DNA of 64,000 bases from Cinclus cinclus (taxonomy: Eukaryota > Chordata > Aves > Passeriformes > Cinclidae), in the NCBI RefSeq assembly GCF_963662255.1, contig NC_085056.1:11675623-11739622 (forward strand), written 5' to 3'. The translations under genes were made by a program, and so were the position numbers. Below the pieces are notes generated by a model, which did not search any database, was not told where the DNA came from, and saw only the letters and a program-made list of their open reading frames with translations. Shown here piece by piece: positions 49,801 through 60,699 of the stretch. The stretch's first letter is position 1. Each line of letters begins with the position of its first letter.

Positions 49801-50940
49801 GCTCAGTAGTTTCACATGGACCTTCTTTACTCTGTCCTGCAACATTTTCTCTGTTTAGAAGTGGTAGGCACCTTAATAAAAGAATAGAAGCACCACAGTA
49901 ATATAACACAAGAGGAGACTTAGTAAAAAGAATCAGAGCAGGGTTTATATTTAATAAAGAAATACAAATCCAGAGAAAGATTCTGAGAAAGGGGAGGAGG
50001 GGAGTAGAAAAAAGCACAGATGCTCAAGTGTTCATTACCCAAATCTTTGCAGGAAGCAATTGAATAGAATTACCTACAAAGAGAATGTGGCATTTTAACA
50101 TTATACAATCAGGTTCCTCATGGCAGGTGACATCTATCTCCTTGATGGAGACTGTATCTCAAAAATACATTCACCGAGCTGTCTATAAATTCAAATAAAC
50201 CCTGCAATTTAATTTTCAACATATCCATATGTTTGAGAATCAAGCTTTCAGCAGTTGAGTACAGTTTGTGTTGATACTGCTGTACCCAGTGAATAAGGAG
50301 GAAACAATGTAGTGCCACAGCAGCTATAGCCAGGTTTAGCAGGGGTCTGCAGGGAGAAAGGATTCGTCCCAGTGTTCTGGGTCTAATTCAAGATCCAGTC
50401 AATAGAATTTCCAAGAAGTTCATCCTTTCTTGTTTGGTCAAATGCAACCTTTTTCATGGTTTAGAGGAACTATGTCATTGCTTAGTTAGAAACACAAAGA
50501 ACCAAATGTGTCATTGTGCACCATGGAAATGCAGCCAAGAATCTTTTAAGATAAAATAAAACCCTTAATTCTTTAACAAAAATAATACAGTAGAATGCCC
50601 ATTCATTGAACTTCTTAAGCATAGATTTTTAGAATATCTGATAAATTATATTGTTTGCAAGAAAGAGAACACCTGAGGCAGCTGCTGTAACAAAAGGGAA
50701 AATATAGTTGTTAATTTTTTGCTTTTTAAAAAAGCTTTTCCCAAATAAATCTCATTTCTTGTGTGTGTCTGATTTTATTTTTGCTTATGAAAAATGTTGT
50801 CTGACAAGTTGAAGAAACAGCTTGAAATAATGAACAAACAAGTAAGGACTTTAACTGAATATTTATTTTCTCTTCTGGAATGTGATAGATATTCTAGGTT
50901 GAGAAATATACTCTTACAGTGGCAGGTCTTTTCACACCAT
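46855..50940. other. Non-coding A+T-rich DNA, no gene seen
   Basis: Open frames of 60 to 93 codons (47009-47290, 48529-48723, 48831-49013, 49197-49442, 49491-49715, 49778-50017, 50118-50318) mostly lie on the minus strand and match nothing. They do not share a frame or splice logic. Short TA-rich runs occur near 48332. No repeat family was recognised. Confidence 0.55.
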
Positions 50941-51159
50941 CAGTAGGATCTATGGGCGTGTTGGGATCAGTCAGAAAATTCCTAATAGCCAAAAACATTC
51001 AAAGACACTTCTGACAGCAATCAGCAGCAGATCTCGAGAAGACTGACTGGGGTTTCAGTGCTCAGTGACGCCAGTCCAAGCTTTTGGCACAGCCCCTGGT
51101 GCTATGATGCAAATATGAAATTTGGGGTAAAAGCACACCAAAACACAAGCTCTTAACTA

Positions 51160-51440
51160 GGCTAGCTCTCAGGCCTGGCATCCCAGACCTCCAAGGGGAG
51201 GCAGGGCTCGCCGTGCACTGGCAGCCCCACCACGAGCTCGGTGCTGGGGCTGTGTGAGCTCAGGTCAGCCCCTGTGCTGCCAGGGCTGGGACAGCGCGGG
51301 GGGAACAGAGGAGCTGCAGGAGCATCCTCCATCTCGTGGGGTGGCCTGGACTCACCAGGTCTCAGACTTCACCCAGATAGTCTGGAGGCGACACATTCTG
51401 GGGAACTCAGCAGGCCAAATGGTTGAAAAGTGATTTTTTT
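51160..51440. other. G+C-rich, CpG-containing patch
   Basis: About 280 bases are the most G+C-rich of the window and hold around eight CpGs (for example in GCTCGCCGTG, CCACGAGCTCGG, AGCGCGGGG and GGCGACAC), against near absence elsewhere. CpG is still well below the expected count, so this is not a formal CpG island. A frame of 61 codons at 51241-51426 begins with GTG, not ATG, and its product is unrecognised. It could be a small unannotated exon, a promoter of a non-coding RNA or a G+C-rich decayed repeat. Confidence 0.35.
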
Positions 51441-51875
51441 AACATATTGGGCTTTTATAGGGCTGGCAAAATGTCGTGTCGTGTTTTGTCCCTGGCCCGT
51501 AAGGTTGCTGTATTCATTTGTATTCTTCAACCTTTTCAAGGCCACTTAAGATGTGTCAGACTTCCAGAACAATGAACATTTGGATAAGATAGAGTGAATT
51601 TGGCTACTAAAATGAGTAAAAGTCAGTACTATGGTTCTCCAGGATCAACTCTTTTCATCAGGGAGAACAAGATGATCTCCCATTAGACCCTTACTGATTT
51701 GGTATGTGAGAAGCAAGAAGACAATAATTTTTCAAGTCTTGGATCATATAATACTATTTCTGTACTTCAGAAACAGACTGAGCTGGCCCAAGTTGCCAAA
51801 AGTTTGTTACTTGTAGCTATAATGATTACAAGGTTCAATAAATTTTCCATGCCAGGTGTAGATCTAATAACTTAA

Positions 51876-51914
51876 TTTTTTTTTTTTTTTTTGTGTGTGT
51901 GTGTGTGTGTGTGT
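51876..51914 (+). repeat. T17(GT)11 microsatellite
   Basis: Seventeen T (51876-51892) run directly into eleven GT units (51893-51914). A likely length-polymorphic dinucleotide repeat. A (GT)n tract of this length can adopt Z-DNA under supercoiling. Confidence 0.97.
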
Positions 51915-51919
51915 AGAGG

Positions 51920-52465
51920 AGAATTTGGTGCTGAATATTTTTGGCACATTAAGAAATTAGACATATATAGCTAGCTAATAAATAATGAAAACATATATTT
52001 AGGTGACCTGATGTTAAGACAGACGCTTTCATGTCATCTTCATCCTCTCATTGTGAGGCCTACAGATTTGAACCCTGGCCACTGATATTTTTTAAGATAA
52101 TAGAACTATGTTGACTTATCCTGCCAAGCATATGGTCCTTGAATTAGTGGAAATTTCTGCATAATGTTTCAGAAAACATTTCACTGATGTTAGATAGCAG
52201 CATTTTTTTTTGTGGAACAGCTATACGGGATACTTCAAATTATTTTTTTTTTTTAATATTTTAACTAAAAAACATGGGAGCAAACATTTAAAAAAATGCA
52301 GTGGTGGAGCTTTGAAAATTTATTGCACAGCTGGGGGCACTTAAAGAACTTAATTAACAAGCTCCAGCCTTAACATTCTCTTTCTTTAAAGGGAAAAAAT
52401 CAGTTAAGGTTTGTCCAATTAAATTTTAGAAGAGTTTGTTGATAAAAAAAAAAAGCTGTGATTGT
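51920..52465. other. A+T-rich DNA with T runs, no gene
   Basis: No open frame of 60 codons. T runs lie at 52204-52211 and 52243-52254 (12 T) and an A run at 52444-52454. A GATTTGAACCCTGG word at 52067-52080 recalls a tRNA-type B box, but no matching A box or SINE body was found. Confidence 0.55.
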
Positions 52466-52469
52466 GAGC

Positions 52470-53360
52470 TTACAGTTTAAAAAGAGAAGCTCCAGAATAA
52501 TGAAAACATGCAAGCTGATTAATTCAGTGGAAAGCTGCTCTGTGCATAGTTTCCACAAACTCATAAGCACTTGGGCATTTTTAGCCCAAATTTAATTATA
52601 GCCTTTGATAATCAGGCTTCGCTCAAAAGAAATCCCCTTCTTCCCATAATACTTGATGATGTAATGCTCTATTATAACTCAGAACTCTTCCCCCAGCACC
52701 AAAAACAAGCCGTCTTCATGTCAATAGGAAAAAAAAGGTGACCTCTCCTCTCAGAGTTTTACATTTCATGTTCTGCAAACTGATACAGATCATCCAAGGC
52801 TGCGTTGGTTTGGAGTTCTTTTTGTTGTGTTGTGGGCTTTTTTTGGTTTTGTTTTTTTTTTTAATTCACTACTGACTGAAAACAGCTAATAAAGGCTCAG
52901 TTCAAAGCTGTCTATTTCTTAGTGGGGGGGAAAGATGTTATTCTGACATCATTGCTCTGAATGAGCAGCCTGTGGTTCATACAGTATACGCTCCCCTGGA
53001 ATGACAAATTTTCTGCCTTTTTCTTGGGGGGAATGTTCAGGCAAAAGGAAAAAATGCATAAGAGAAGCAAAGAAAATTCATTTGTATAAGCTGGCCCCCC
53101 TACTGTGGAATTTTCAATTATATATATCTAATTATGGCTGTCAGTTGATGAATTGAGAAAAGACATTTTTTGTCCCCCCTCCTTTTTTTGTCTCTTCGTC
53201 ATCTCTTCTGTTAGAATGATTATAGCACACTTACACAACTAATTGCCTTACTGCTTATTAGTGATACAATTATGCAGGCCAGACTCCTTGTGTGAACAAC
53301 CATCTGCAGAGAAAAAAAAAGTGACACTATTCAAAACTATCCATAATTTAACCAATGTTA
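52470..53360. promoter_or_regulatory. Strong CNE-like block, candidate developmental enhancer
   Basis: Nearly 900 bases with no open frame of 60 codons carry dense, varied homeodomain-type sites: GCTGATTAATTCAG, AAATTTAATTATAGCC, TTTGATAATCAGG, TCTAATTATGG, ACAACTAATTGCC, CTTATTAGTG and ACAATTATGC. A hairpin-capable TTGGGC/GCCCAA pair (52571-52576 and 52584-52589, 7-base loop) sits among them. A T/G tract at 52806-52862 interrupts the block, suggesting two cores, about 52470-52790 and 52920-53320. Site density and lack of repeats are like vertebrate developmental enhancers. Conservation was not tested. Confidence 0.42.
52806..52862 (+). repeat. T/G-rich tract ending in T11
   Basis: Irregular T/G sequence, including TTGTTGTGTTGTG and seven T, ends in eleven T at 52852-52862. 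Low-complexity DNA lying between the two halves of the CNE-like block. Confidence 0.8.
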
Positions 53361-53434
53361 TTCCAATGCACTGAGCTCAGACAATTGTTGGGCCTTCATA
53401 TTTCATACCCACCCTGGAAAAAGAGGGTTGTGGG

Positions 53435-53531
53435 TTTTTTTTCTTTTTTCCTCTCTTTCTCTCTTTTTCTCTGTGCACTGATTCACCTCTTTAGACTCAC
53501 TGTGAATTGGAAAGAAAGAAAGAGAAAAAAG
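53435..53531. repeat. Polypyrimidine/polypurine inverted repeat
   Basis: A pure pyrimidine tract of 38 bases (53435-53472) is followed, after a mixed spacer of about 36 bases, by a pure purine tract of 23 bases (53509-53531). The reverse complement of the purine arm aligns to the left arm from 53443 with a one-base gap and a few mismatches, so the two can pair as an imperfect stem. The frames crossing it on both strands (53355-53564, 53403-53675) are products of this low-complexity sequence. Confidence 0.7.
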
Positions 53532-53679
53532 TGCTTCATATGTCAACAAAAAGGAGGGAAGTGAAGCATGGCTAATGCCCATTCCTCCTGTGGGCAATTT
53601 TTCTTCAAATTTTAAACTAATAGGCATTTTTTTTCTGTTTAGAAACAGTTGAGAAAGTGCAGATGTCCTGACCACAGAA

Positions 53680-54175
53680 ATCTGTGTATGTACATTTGTT
53701 GTTTTTTAAATTGTGTTAAAGCAACTGATGTACAACACAGAGCAGAGTAGAAAGTTTGCAGCTCATGTAATTGGTTCTTAGGGGAATGTGCAAGGAATGT
53801 CTGTCGCAGCTCCTGGAGTGGTAGGTGTTGGAAACCATGCAGGTGAAGATGCAGGAGTCAAAACACAGCTTTGTGTGTTGCTGATTAAGCTAATGTGGAA
53901 TGTTTAAATGTCTAAAAGATCCTACTTTTCAGTTGTAGCTCAGAGATAATGTCAAAATGGCTTCCCCAGCAGCGAGGCAGGGAAGAGCTTTATTTCTGTC
54001 ATTTACATTAGCTCCTCTGTATGGCTGTATTTGTCAAGTCTCTGAAATGTCAGTCTACCATTACTGTATGCTCAGAATAAATGGGTAGAAATACTTGTGG
54101 AAACCAGATTTCATTTTTTTAAGCCAATATGAGACTACAGAAACACACACAGGAAGAAAGAGCAGAGCTTTGGTG
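53680..54175. other. Non-coding DNA with mildly CNE-like texture
   Basis: No plus-strand frame of 60 codons. Words such as GTTGCTGATTAAGCTAATGTGG and TCATTTACATTAGC with two retained CpGs (GTCGCAG, AGCGAGG) give a texture like the conserved-looking blocks to the left, but less densely. It may be the continuation of that regulatory region. Confidence 0.25.
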
Positions 54176-54194
54176 TCAGCCCCTCTCAGTGTGT

Positions 54195-54335
54195 ATTGCA
54201 GAAGGCCTGTAATTCTTTTGGTTTACTAGAATGTATCTAACTGTAAAATAGGGAAGAATACAGACATTTACAATATCCCCTGAAGGTACAGCTACAATTG
54301 TCTTGGAGATACGGTTAAAAATGCAGTTCTTATAT
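54195..54335 (+). repeat. Possible MIR-like SINE 3' half
   Basis: ATCTAACTGTAAAATAGGGA at about 54235-54254 resembles the MIR phrase 'CATCTGTAAAATGGGGA'. It is followed at the expected distance by ATTGTCTTGGAGATACGGTTA, loosely like 'GTTGTTGTGAGGATTAAA'. The order and spacing fit the MIR 3' half on the plus strand. Divergence is high. The overlapping 62-codon minus frame (54176-54364) is not credible as a gene. Confidence 0.3.
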
Positions 54336-55172
54336 TTCCAGGCTTTAAAAATATCAGTGACCATGTCAAGGAGAAGCCATCAGATGTCTTGGAAGAGGAA
54401 TTTGTCATTCCATCCTCATTCCTCCCACTCTGTCTAGTGTTGTGTTTGGCTGTCGTCTGCACTGCAAATACAGACTGAAGTGTACTTGTTTCTGCTTTTG
54501 CTTGTATTTCTAGAACTTTTGGCTCTGTAAGTGAGTGTTCTGATACAAGCTTGGATTTGGACCACTGGATCTTGAAAACTTAGGGTTTAGAAATCTAGTC
54601 GTTCGTACTGATTCATTGAAACTCTACTGTCATTTATCTGTAACAATTTTAATGCAGTGCCCTGTTATTGTGAGCATGCTTATTAGAACAAGAATGAGCT
54701 CTATTTGTCTTCAAATAGGAATCCTGCTGGTTTTTTCATGGAGTCTCTGAGGGGTCTCCTTTAATCCCAATGATTTAAATGCACGTTCAAAATTGAGAAC
54801 TCCAAATTCCTTCAAAATGCTGTACTTCTGATGTCCAATTTATTTGATAGGGGAGTTAAAAATACAGCTTCTCATGATTCCAGTCCTGAACTTCTCAACT
54901 GTGAGACTTGTCAACTATGACAGGAAGGGAGAAAAGCACTGCCTTGCAAATTCTTGTTTTACTTGTGCCTCAATGTCATGGAATGGACCCTTTCTACTTT
55001 CAATTTTATTTTTTTTTTCCCCAGGAGATGCATCTTAGCAGTTCAGTGAGAGTCTACAGTTTGGTGGTGGTGATCCCAGCAGGTATGAGTTGTATCCTGG
55101 GAATAGAATAAGGTATCACGTCTTTTTGGTGCTATGGGGAGAGAAAAACTGACAATCTAATTACACAGATTT

Positions 55173-55187
55173 AAAAAAAAAAAAAAA
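55173..55187 (+). repeat. Poly(A) run, 15 A
   Basis: Uninterrupted run of 15 A with no retrocopy body or polyadenylation signal placed as a processed transcript would have it just upstream. Confidence 0.9.
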
Positions 55188-55408
55188 CTACTTCCAATCA
55201 ACATGGTGTGATGAAATGTCTGGAAATAATCTGGACAATCACATACCTGAACACTGGAGATCCCAAAACACAGATCAAGACTTTCTGATGTTACAGCCTA
55301 TTTCATAGTTCCTGGAACCTTCCCCGGGATGTTACAGAGATTGTGGCAATAAAAACTACATTGCGCAACAAGGAGAACAAAAACTCTGGTAGTGTTTAAA
55401 ATTGTATC

Positions 55409-55424
55409 TGCATGCATGCATGCA
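55409..55424. repeat. (TGCA)4 palindromic tetramer repeat
   Basis: Four TGCA units in a row form a perfectly self-complementary 16-mer of alternating purines and pyrimidines. It could extrude as a small cruciform or flip to Z-form DNA, and it contains overlapping GCATGC words. Confidence 0.9.
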
Positions 55425-55663
55425 AGGCAGCTGAAGTATGCAGAGACAGCTTTAATGCGGGTGTATCCCACACTGTGTGCCCTACTTAGCATGCTTCAGA
55501 GTTTTTTGGATAATTTCTTGTTTGTCTGTCTAGACTGTCTTGAAGCAACCTAAGTGGAGTATAAGATGTAACTTAACATAAGCTTATTTATCTGCCAGAA
55601 GCACACTCTGCAAGTAGATTATTTTGTTTTCAATGGTTTTATTTGTCTCCTTTACCCACTCCT

Positions 55664-55679
55664 AAAAAAAAAAAAAAAA
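55664..55679 (+). repeat. Poly(A) run, 16 A
   Basis: Uninterrupted run of 16 A. As with the run at 55173, no flanking target-site duplication or coding-like body is visible. Confidence 0.9.
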
Positions 55680-58198
55680 TTCAAAGCATGCACAGGCTTA
55701 AAAACCAGAAAATAGTTCCACAAAGAGGCTGGAGATGTGACAATGGGTGAAGGATGGTTATTTAAACACTGTTCTTTGCCACTTTAAAACTTATTCAATA
55801 TCTGTGCTCCTAAAATATTTATTGAATGCTATTCTTAGAGACTGTTAGGAAGAATTATCTGTAGGAACCTTTCCATTTGCAAAAATACTAATAGCAGACA
55901 AACAAAAATCCAAGAATGAGAGGAAAGAAGCATAAAGTTGCATAAATGCCAGGTTCCTTTTCAGGCAGCTCAAGTTTTTCAAGAGGAGTTTTTTATATAT
56001 TTTAAGAACAGTCTAGAAAAGTGACTAGGGCACACTGATGGCATGGAAAATCATCATGGTTGGGATCGGGATTTTTTGGTTTGGTTTTCATTTAGGGTGT
56101 GATGTTTTGGATGTCACCTAAACTTTTGATTAATACCTCTGATCACCAAGCTGTTGAGTCAGTGAGATGTCACACTTTCTGGCAATTTTTTCATGGTAAA
56201 TGACAGCAGATATTAGTTTTGTTTCTCATTGAAAAACAGCATAATTCAAAGTCTCAATTTTTCATGACACAGATGCCTTGTTCCCCACTGCTGTTAAGGG
56301 GGAGTGCTTCTTTCATGAGTTCCAGAGTCATCCAAATGCCTCCTCTTGGGTCTCACTAATTTCTGATATACCCTAATGGTTTTGTGTTTTGAAGAACTCC
56401 AATGGATATGCACAAAATTTAAAAACTCCCTTAGCTGTTACTGAAATTCATATGATTTTGACATGTTTGAGGAGTTGTTGGGGTATTTCCTTTGTAACCA
56501 ACTTCAGTGTACAGAAATTTTCTCAGGAAACATTGCATTGTAAGGGATGTCCAGTCTCTTCAGCTTCAGCTCGAGACCTGAGGTCATATAGAAATAATCA
56601 CAAATTAGTATTTTTCATTCCAATTCCTCCAACTCCATCAGTAAATAACTAATTATTTATAAACCATATTTCACAGCCCTTCTAGCTCCTGGTGCAGCAC
56701 TGAGGACCAGGCTCACAAATGCACAGAAATGTGCTGACTGCTGTTTTAGCTTTGCTCCATGGATTCCGTGCTTCTCCCTTGGCACTCCTTGCACACACCA
56801 GGTGGAAACTCAGTTACATCCATGGGAAACACGGATGGCTCTGCAGGGTTTTCTTCCCCACACTGTTTCTGTATGGTGCTTGTGGGGACAGATACTCAGA
56901 TCAGGGAGCAGGGAAGTCTGTTTTGCCATTTTAAATATGAAAAGCTACTGTGAGGGTTTATGATCTGGTCACACATAATATATTAGAATAATTCAGAAGT
57001 AGGGTATAAATATACTTGGCATTGTTCAAGAGAAGGAAAAAATGGGTTTTGAGATAGACTGCTGAGGCAAACCAAAAATTCCATCTCTCTTTTACTGAAA
57101 AGCACTAAGATCACAGAAAATGTGACAGCTTCAAGATTCCTCTGGTGAGAGAACTTTTAAGTGTTTGCTTATCTTTGTGGAAATTATTCTAAAACAATGC
57201 CAAATATGCACTTATATTCTGAGGTGAAATTTTGTATTTCCCTGCATTACATCCTAAGAGCATTTTCACGGGAACTTCTAGATTTTTTTCCTCTCTCTGC
57301 TTTGAAGAGGATAAAGCAAATACATGAAACAAAATGATTAAACAGTATCTTTTCTTTTTATCAAAGATGAGAAGATTTTTGCAGAATTTTTATGCAAGAA
57401 TTTCTCAAGAATGTGTCTGATAAATAATGTCAAAGTGGCTTGCAGTAGATATAAAGTAGCTGACTATGGACTGAAGTTAGGATTTGGCCAATGCAATTCC
57501 AGGCATGAGTCTGCTAACGGAGGAATTGAGGCTTTCACTTCAGCAATCTTTTTGTCTTTTTTTTCCTAAAAAAAATAAAAGGAAAACTAAAATATATTTA
57601 ACAAGAATCACCCTCTGTGTTTATCAGGAGCCTGAATCTTAGAGCAGAGTCTCAGAAAGCTGATACTTTAAAATTTGTCCAAGGAAACAAACTTGTTACC
57701 TGCAATTTTTTACATATTTCAATATCTATAAACTCTTTTACTTTATAAGTGTAAAACAACTCTTACAGAAGCTTTATTATGGTATTTTTAATAAACATTT
57801 TTCTTGTTAAAGCAACGTTATCTAGGACTAGAAGAAATCAAATACACATACTAACCAGTGTTAAGGGACTTAAATGAGGATGTATTTGCCCTCTAATTTT
57901 TTCTACTGCTGTAATAATTCTGCAAAAGCCTCTGGAGTGTAACATTTAAAACTAAGTTACATTAAAAGGATTATATTTGTCATAAGAATGGCAACAATTT
58001 AACCCTTTGAAACAAATGGCATACAAGTATGAGGACAAACACATTGCAGGACTATTTTGAGTGATACATTACCTGAATGAATAAAGACATTTCTGATGCC
58101 TGGGCTTTTAGGACCTTACAAAAGTGTAGCAATATCCATTTGTTGAGTATTCATCTAAACTGAAGTTAAATTAAGATTACCTGTAATTCTATTATTTA

Positions 58199-58213
58199 TT
58201 TTTTTTTTTTTTT
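58199..58213 (+). repeat. Poly(T) run, 15 T
   Basis: Uninterrupted run of 15 T preceded by ATTATTTA. Simple homopolymer; no retroposon recognised on its right. Confidence 0.9.
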
Positions 58214-58349
58214 ATCATGAAGATGAACTGCTGAAGCAATTTTAGCTGTTGGCACAACAGGTTTGTCATCTCTTCTTCAAAGATGCCACAGTTACTTTTG
58301 GTAAGTCAGACACTGCACTTTTTTTTTCTGGTTTCTCACTTTCATATTG

Positions 58350-58990
58350 ACCAAATCTTATCTGGGCACTGACATGATTGCACCAACACAGAGACCTTAA
58401 AGAAGGCATGAACCATCACCAGTATTAAAGTGGGGCATGAGGGGGGAGTTAAATAATGACAAGTGAAACAACTTGCTTTGGTTGAGAAATCACTTAGCCT
58501 GTCATCATTTTACACAACCAAAAACAGTGCTGGCCATAATCTGCTGCCTTTCAAGTCAGAAAAAATACATTACTTATGCAGAGAATGTTTCTAATGTAAC
58601 AAAGAGAAGGAATAAAAATGCCTTACAACAGTTTTATTAAAAACAAATTCCCACAGTAAATACATATACGCTCTAGTACCATGGTGAAACAGCCAAAGAC
58701 ATCACTGTTAAGTGCTATGGGAAGTACTTATAAATTACTTGAAATAAAAAACATTGTTGCCTGGACATCAGGGTTGAAATGCTGCAGTTTGTAATAAATT
58801 AACACAGAACTTCACTTCCCCTCCTCTAACAAAGCAGCCATTTGTCTGAATAACCCACATTCAGCTGTGAGTTATATTTTCACAACTGCAACTGCATTCA
58901 TTTGCAAATCATTCTCCAGTTTTAATGCCGAAGTTTTAAATACCTTAAGAACTAATAAATAAAGCAAAGTAGAGCAAACAGTTGGCTTGT
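58350..58990. promoter_or_regulatory. CNE-like block with a POU octamer palindrome
   Basis: Non-repetitive sequence without a 60-codon frame contains ATTTGCAAAT at 58900-58909, a perfect palindrome that includes the POU octamer half ATTTGCAA. It lies in TGCATTCATTTGCAAATCATTC, a context rich in ATTT/TGCA words. Other conserved-looking words are CTGCCTTTCAAGTCAG and GAATAACCCACATTC. Judged by texture and motif only. Confidence 0.33.
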
Positions 58991-58994
58991 AGCC

Positions 58995-60090
58995 TAAAAA
59001 CTGGCCTAATTTCTGGGGGGTTTTCTTTCTTCTTTTTCCTCTTTCACAGTAATTTTGTACATGTCTGACATTTCTTTAAGCTGTGTTTTGTTTTTCATCT
59101 GAATGTTTTTTCACAATATTTAAATTTAGTGAGAACAATTCATATTAGCAGCAAAAATAAAGACTATAGTTATTCAGGTTTGAATATTAAAAAGCTTGTA
59201 AGGATTTCATTCCTTGACTAGTGTCAAATAATCTTTGAGTTACCTTGAGATTTTTCTGTTGTAAATCACTTTTATCTCTTGAAAACAATTTTCTATTTGT
59301 ATTGATTCTAAGCTTTATGCAGAAGTTTTACTCTAGAGTATGAATCTCACATTTTCCAAGATTTATTTTAAATATAAATCAGAGAGCTATTCTACTGTGA
59401 GGGAATCTGCTTATTGGGTAAAAATAAAATGCAATACTTTATGGATATTTAAATAAACTCTTCAAAGCAGTATGATAGAAACATTTATTTACAAAAGTTG
59501 TGTTCTGAGGGTATTTGCCTGGTTTTATTGAAGGCTGGTTTCTATAGATAGAATCTTGGGCTTTGTTCCACCTACTCATTTTGTTTTGAATAAATTCCTG
59601 TGGGCATGCCTGAAAGAGTTGGTAGTCATTTTCAGGAAGCAAAATTTAGGGAACAAAGTTCTTTGCAGGGACTACTTGGGAATCGATCAATTCTTCATAA
59701 AAGAGTATTTGAAACACTTCTAAAATCTCTTTTCTCCTTTAGTGAGGTTAGCTCATCTGCATGGTGAAGTGTTCCTTAGTATAAACTGTGTCCTGTGAAA
59801 AGAGGGATCCAACTTTAATGCAAAGCCTCTATTTACAAAAATATCTTGTGTTCATATCAGTTAGCATTGTACCCACTACTTCAGAACTAAGAGTATCAAG
59901 GTCAATTATTTGAAACTATTTCCTTCAAGTGTAACTGTTTATTTTTAAAAGATTACAGCAGTTTTTGAAGAGAAAGCATTCTGGTCTGAGCTCTTTTTTG
60001 TTCGTCCTGTCCCCAGCCCCCTGCCCCCCAGTTAAATGCATGTAAACCAACTGAACACAAACAAACGTCTGTGTGCTTAAAACTGAAATC
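58995..60090. other. Non-coding A+T-rich DNA, no gene seen
   Basis: One 67-codon minus frame at 59439-59642 is unrecognised. T- and C-rich stretches occur at 59018-59041 and 60004-60030. No repeat family or conserved-looking element was seen. Confidence 0.55.
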
Positions 60091-60099
60091 ATCTCATCT

Positions 60100-60690
60100 C
60101 TTTGCAGACTGAAGCAGATAACTTTTAATGTCTTTCTTCACAAAGCATCCATGCTAATATGAGAGTGAAGGAGACAGTTCTAGAAACCCTTTCCCTCCTA
60201 TCCTCCATTTAATATAGATGCAAACCTATCTGCTTGCTGGTCCGATTTAAAGCTATTCTATTTTTCCTATCACCGATAGAAAATTTTCTATATTCTGCTG
60301 AACCAATGGAGGAGGGAAAAAAAAATGAAAACACCTATCTGACAAGATGGGAAGGGAAGAAACTGCCCCTTTGGAGATTAGATTACACTAATTAGACATT
60401 AGATTAGATTGCTTTAGCTGTGCCACGAAACTGCTCCCTGTGAGATACATTGTGGAACTGAAGATGGGGTGAGAAAGTGACACTGGGCTTATAGGTGTAA
60501 TGCTACAACTCCTCAGGCATTTCTGCAACCCCTCCTTTGAGGAAACTGTCTGCAACTCTTCAACTAATGGAGAATTTATTTGTTTATTTATTTAGGAAAT
60601 TAAATCTATTTAATCATCCATTTTATGGCCTTGCCTCTGATAAATTCCAGTTACATTCAAGACTATCTTAAGCAGGCAGCATTATTTTCC
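60100..60690. promoter_or_regulatory. CNE-like block with a GATTA cluster
   Basis: About 590 bases without a 60-codon frame. At 60376-60410 four GATTA words plus a GATT occur within 35 bases around a central CTAATTAG, which is itself a homeodomain palindrome. GATTA is the reverse of TAATC, the core for OTX/PITX-type homeodomains. To the right, TTAAATCTATTTAATCATCC and CTCTGATAAATTCC continue the pattern, and to the left CATCCATGCTAATATGAG and CTATCACCGATAG are complex. A candidate enhancer; conservation untested. Confidence 0.38.
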
Positions 60691-60699
60691 TAAAGGAAG

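Larger units (their letters stand above)
54370..58190. other. Non-coding DNA, no gene seen
   Basis: Open frames of 61-87 codons on both strands (54844-55038, 54908-55111, 55298-55492, 56389-56652, 56719-56934, 56759-56953) overlap in different registers and match nothing. The patch at 56540-56900 is slightly richer in G+C. Homopolymers inside the interval are listed separately. Confidence 0.55.

Noticed and set aside
51160..51440. CpG island promoter
   Set aside because: CpG count is higher than the surroundings but remains well below the expected value, and the patch is short.
52060..52085. tRNA-type B-box word GATTTGAACCCTGG as a tRNA gene or SINE
   Set aside because: No A box at the proper distance, no cloverleaf and no SINE body could be found.
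53355..53675. Frames on both strands with lysine-rich or phenylalanine/serine-rich segments
   Set aside because: They are translations of the polypurine and polypyrimidine tracts, not coding sequence.
55664..55679. Poly(A) run as the tail of a processed pseudogene
   Set aside because: No coding-like body upstream and no visible target-site duplication; such retrocopies are also rare in birds.
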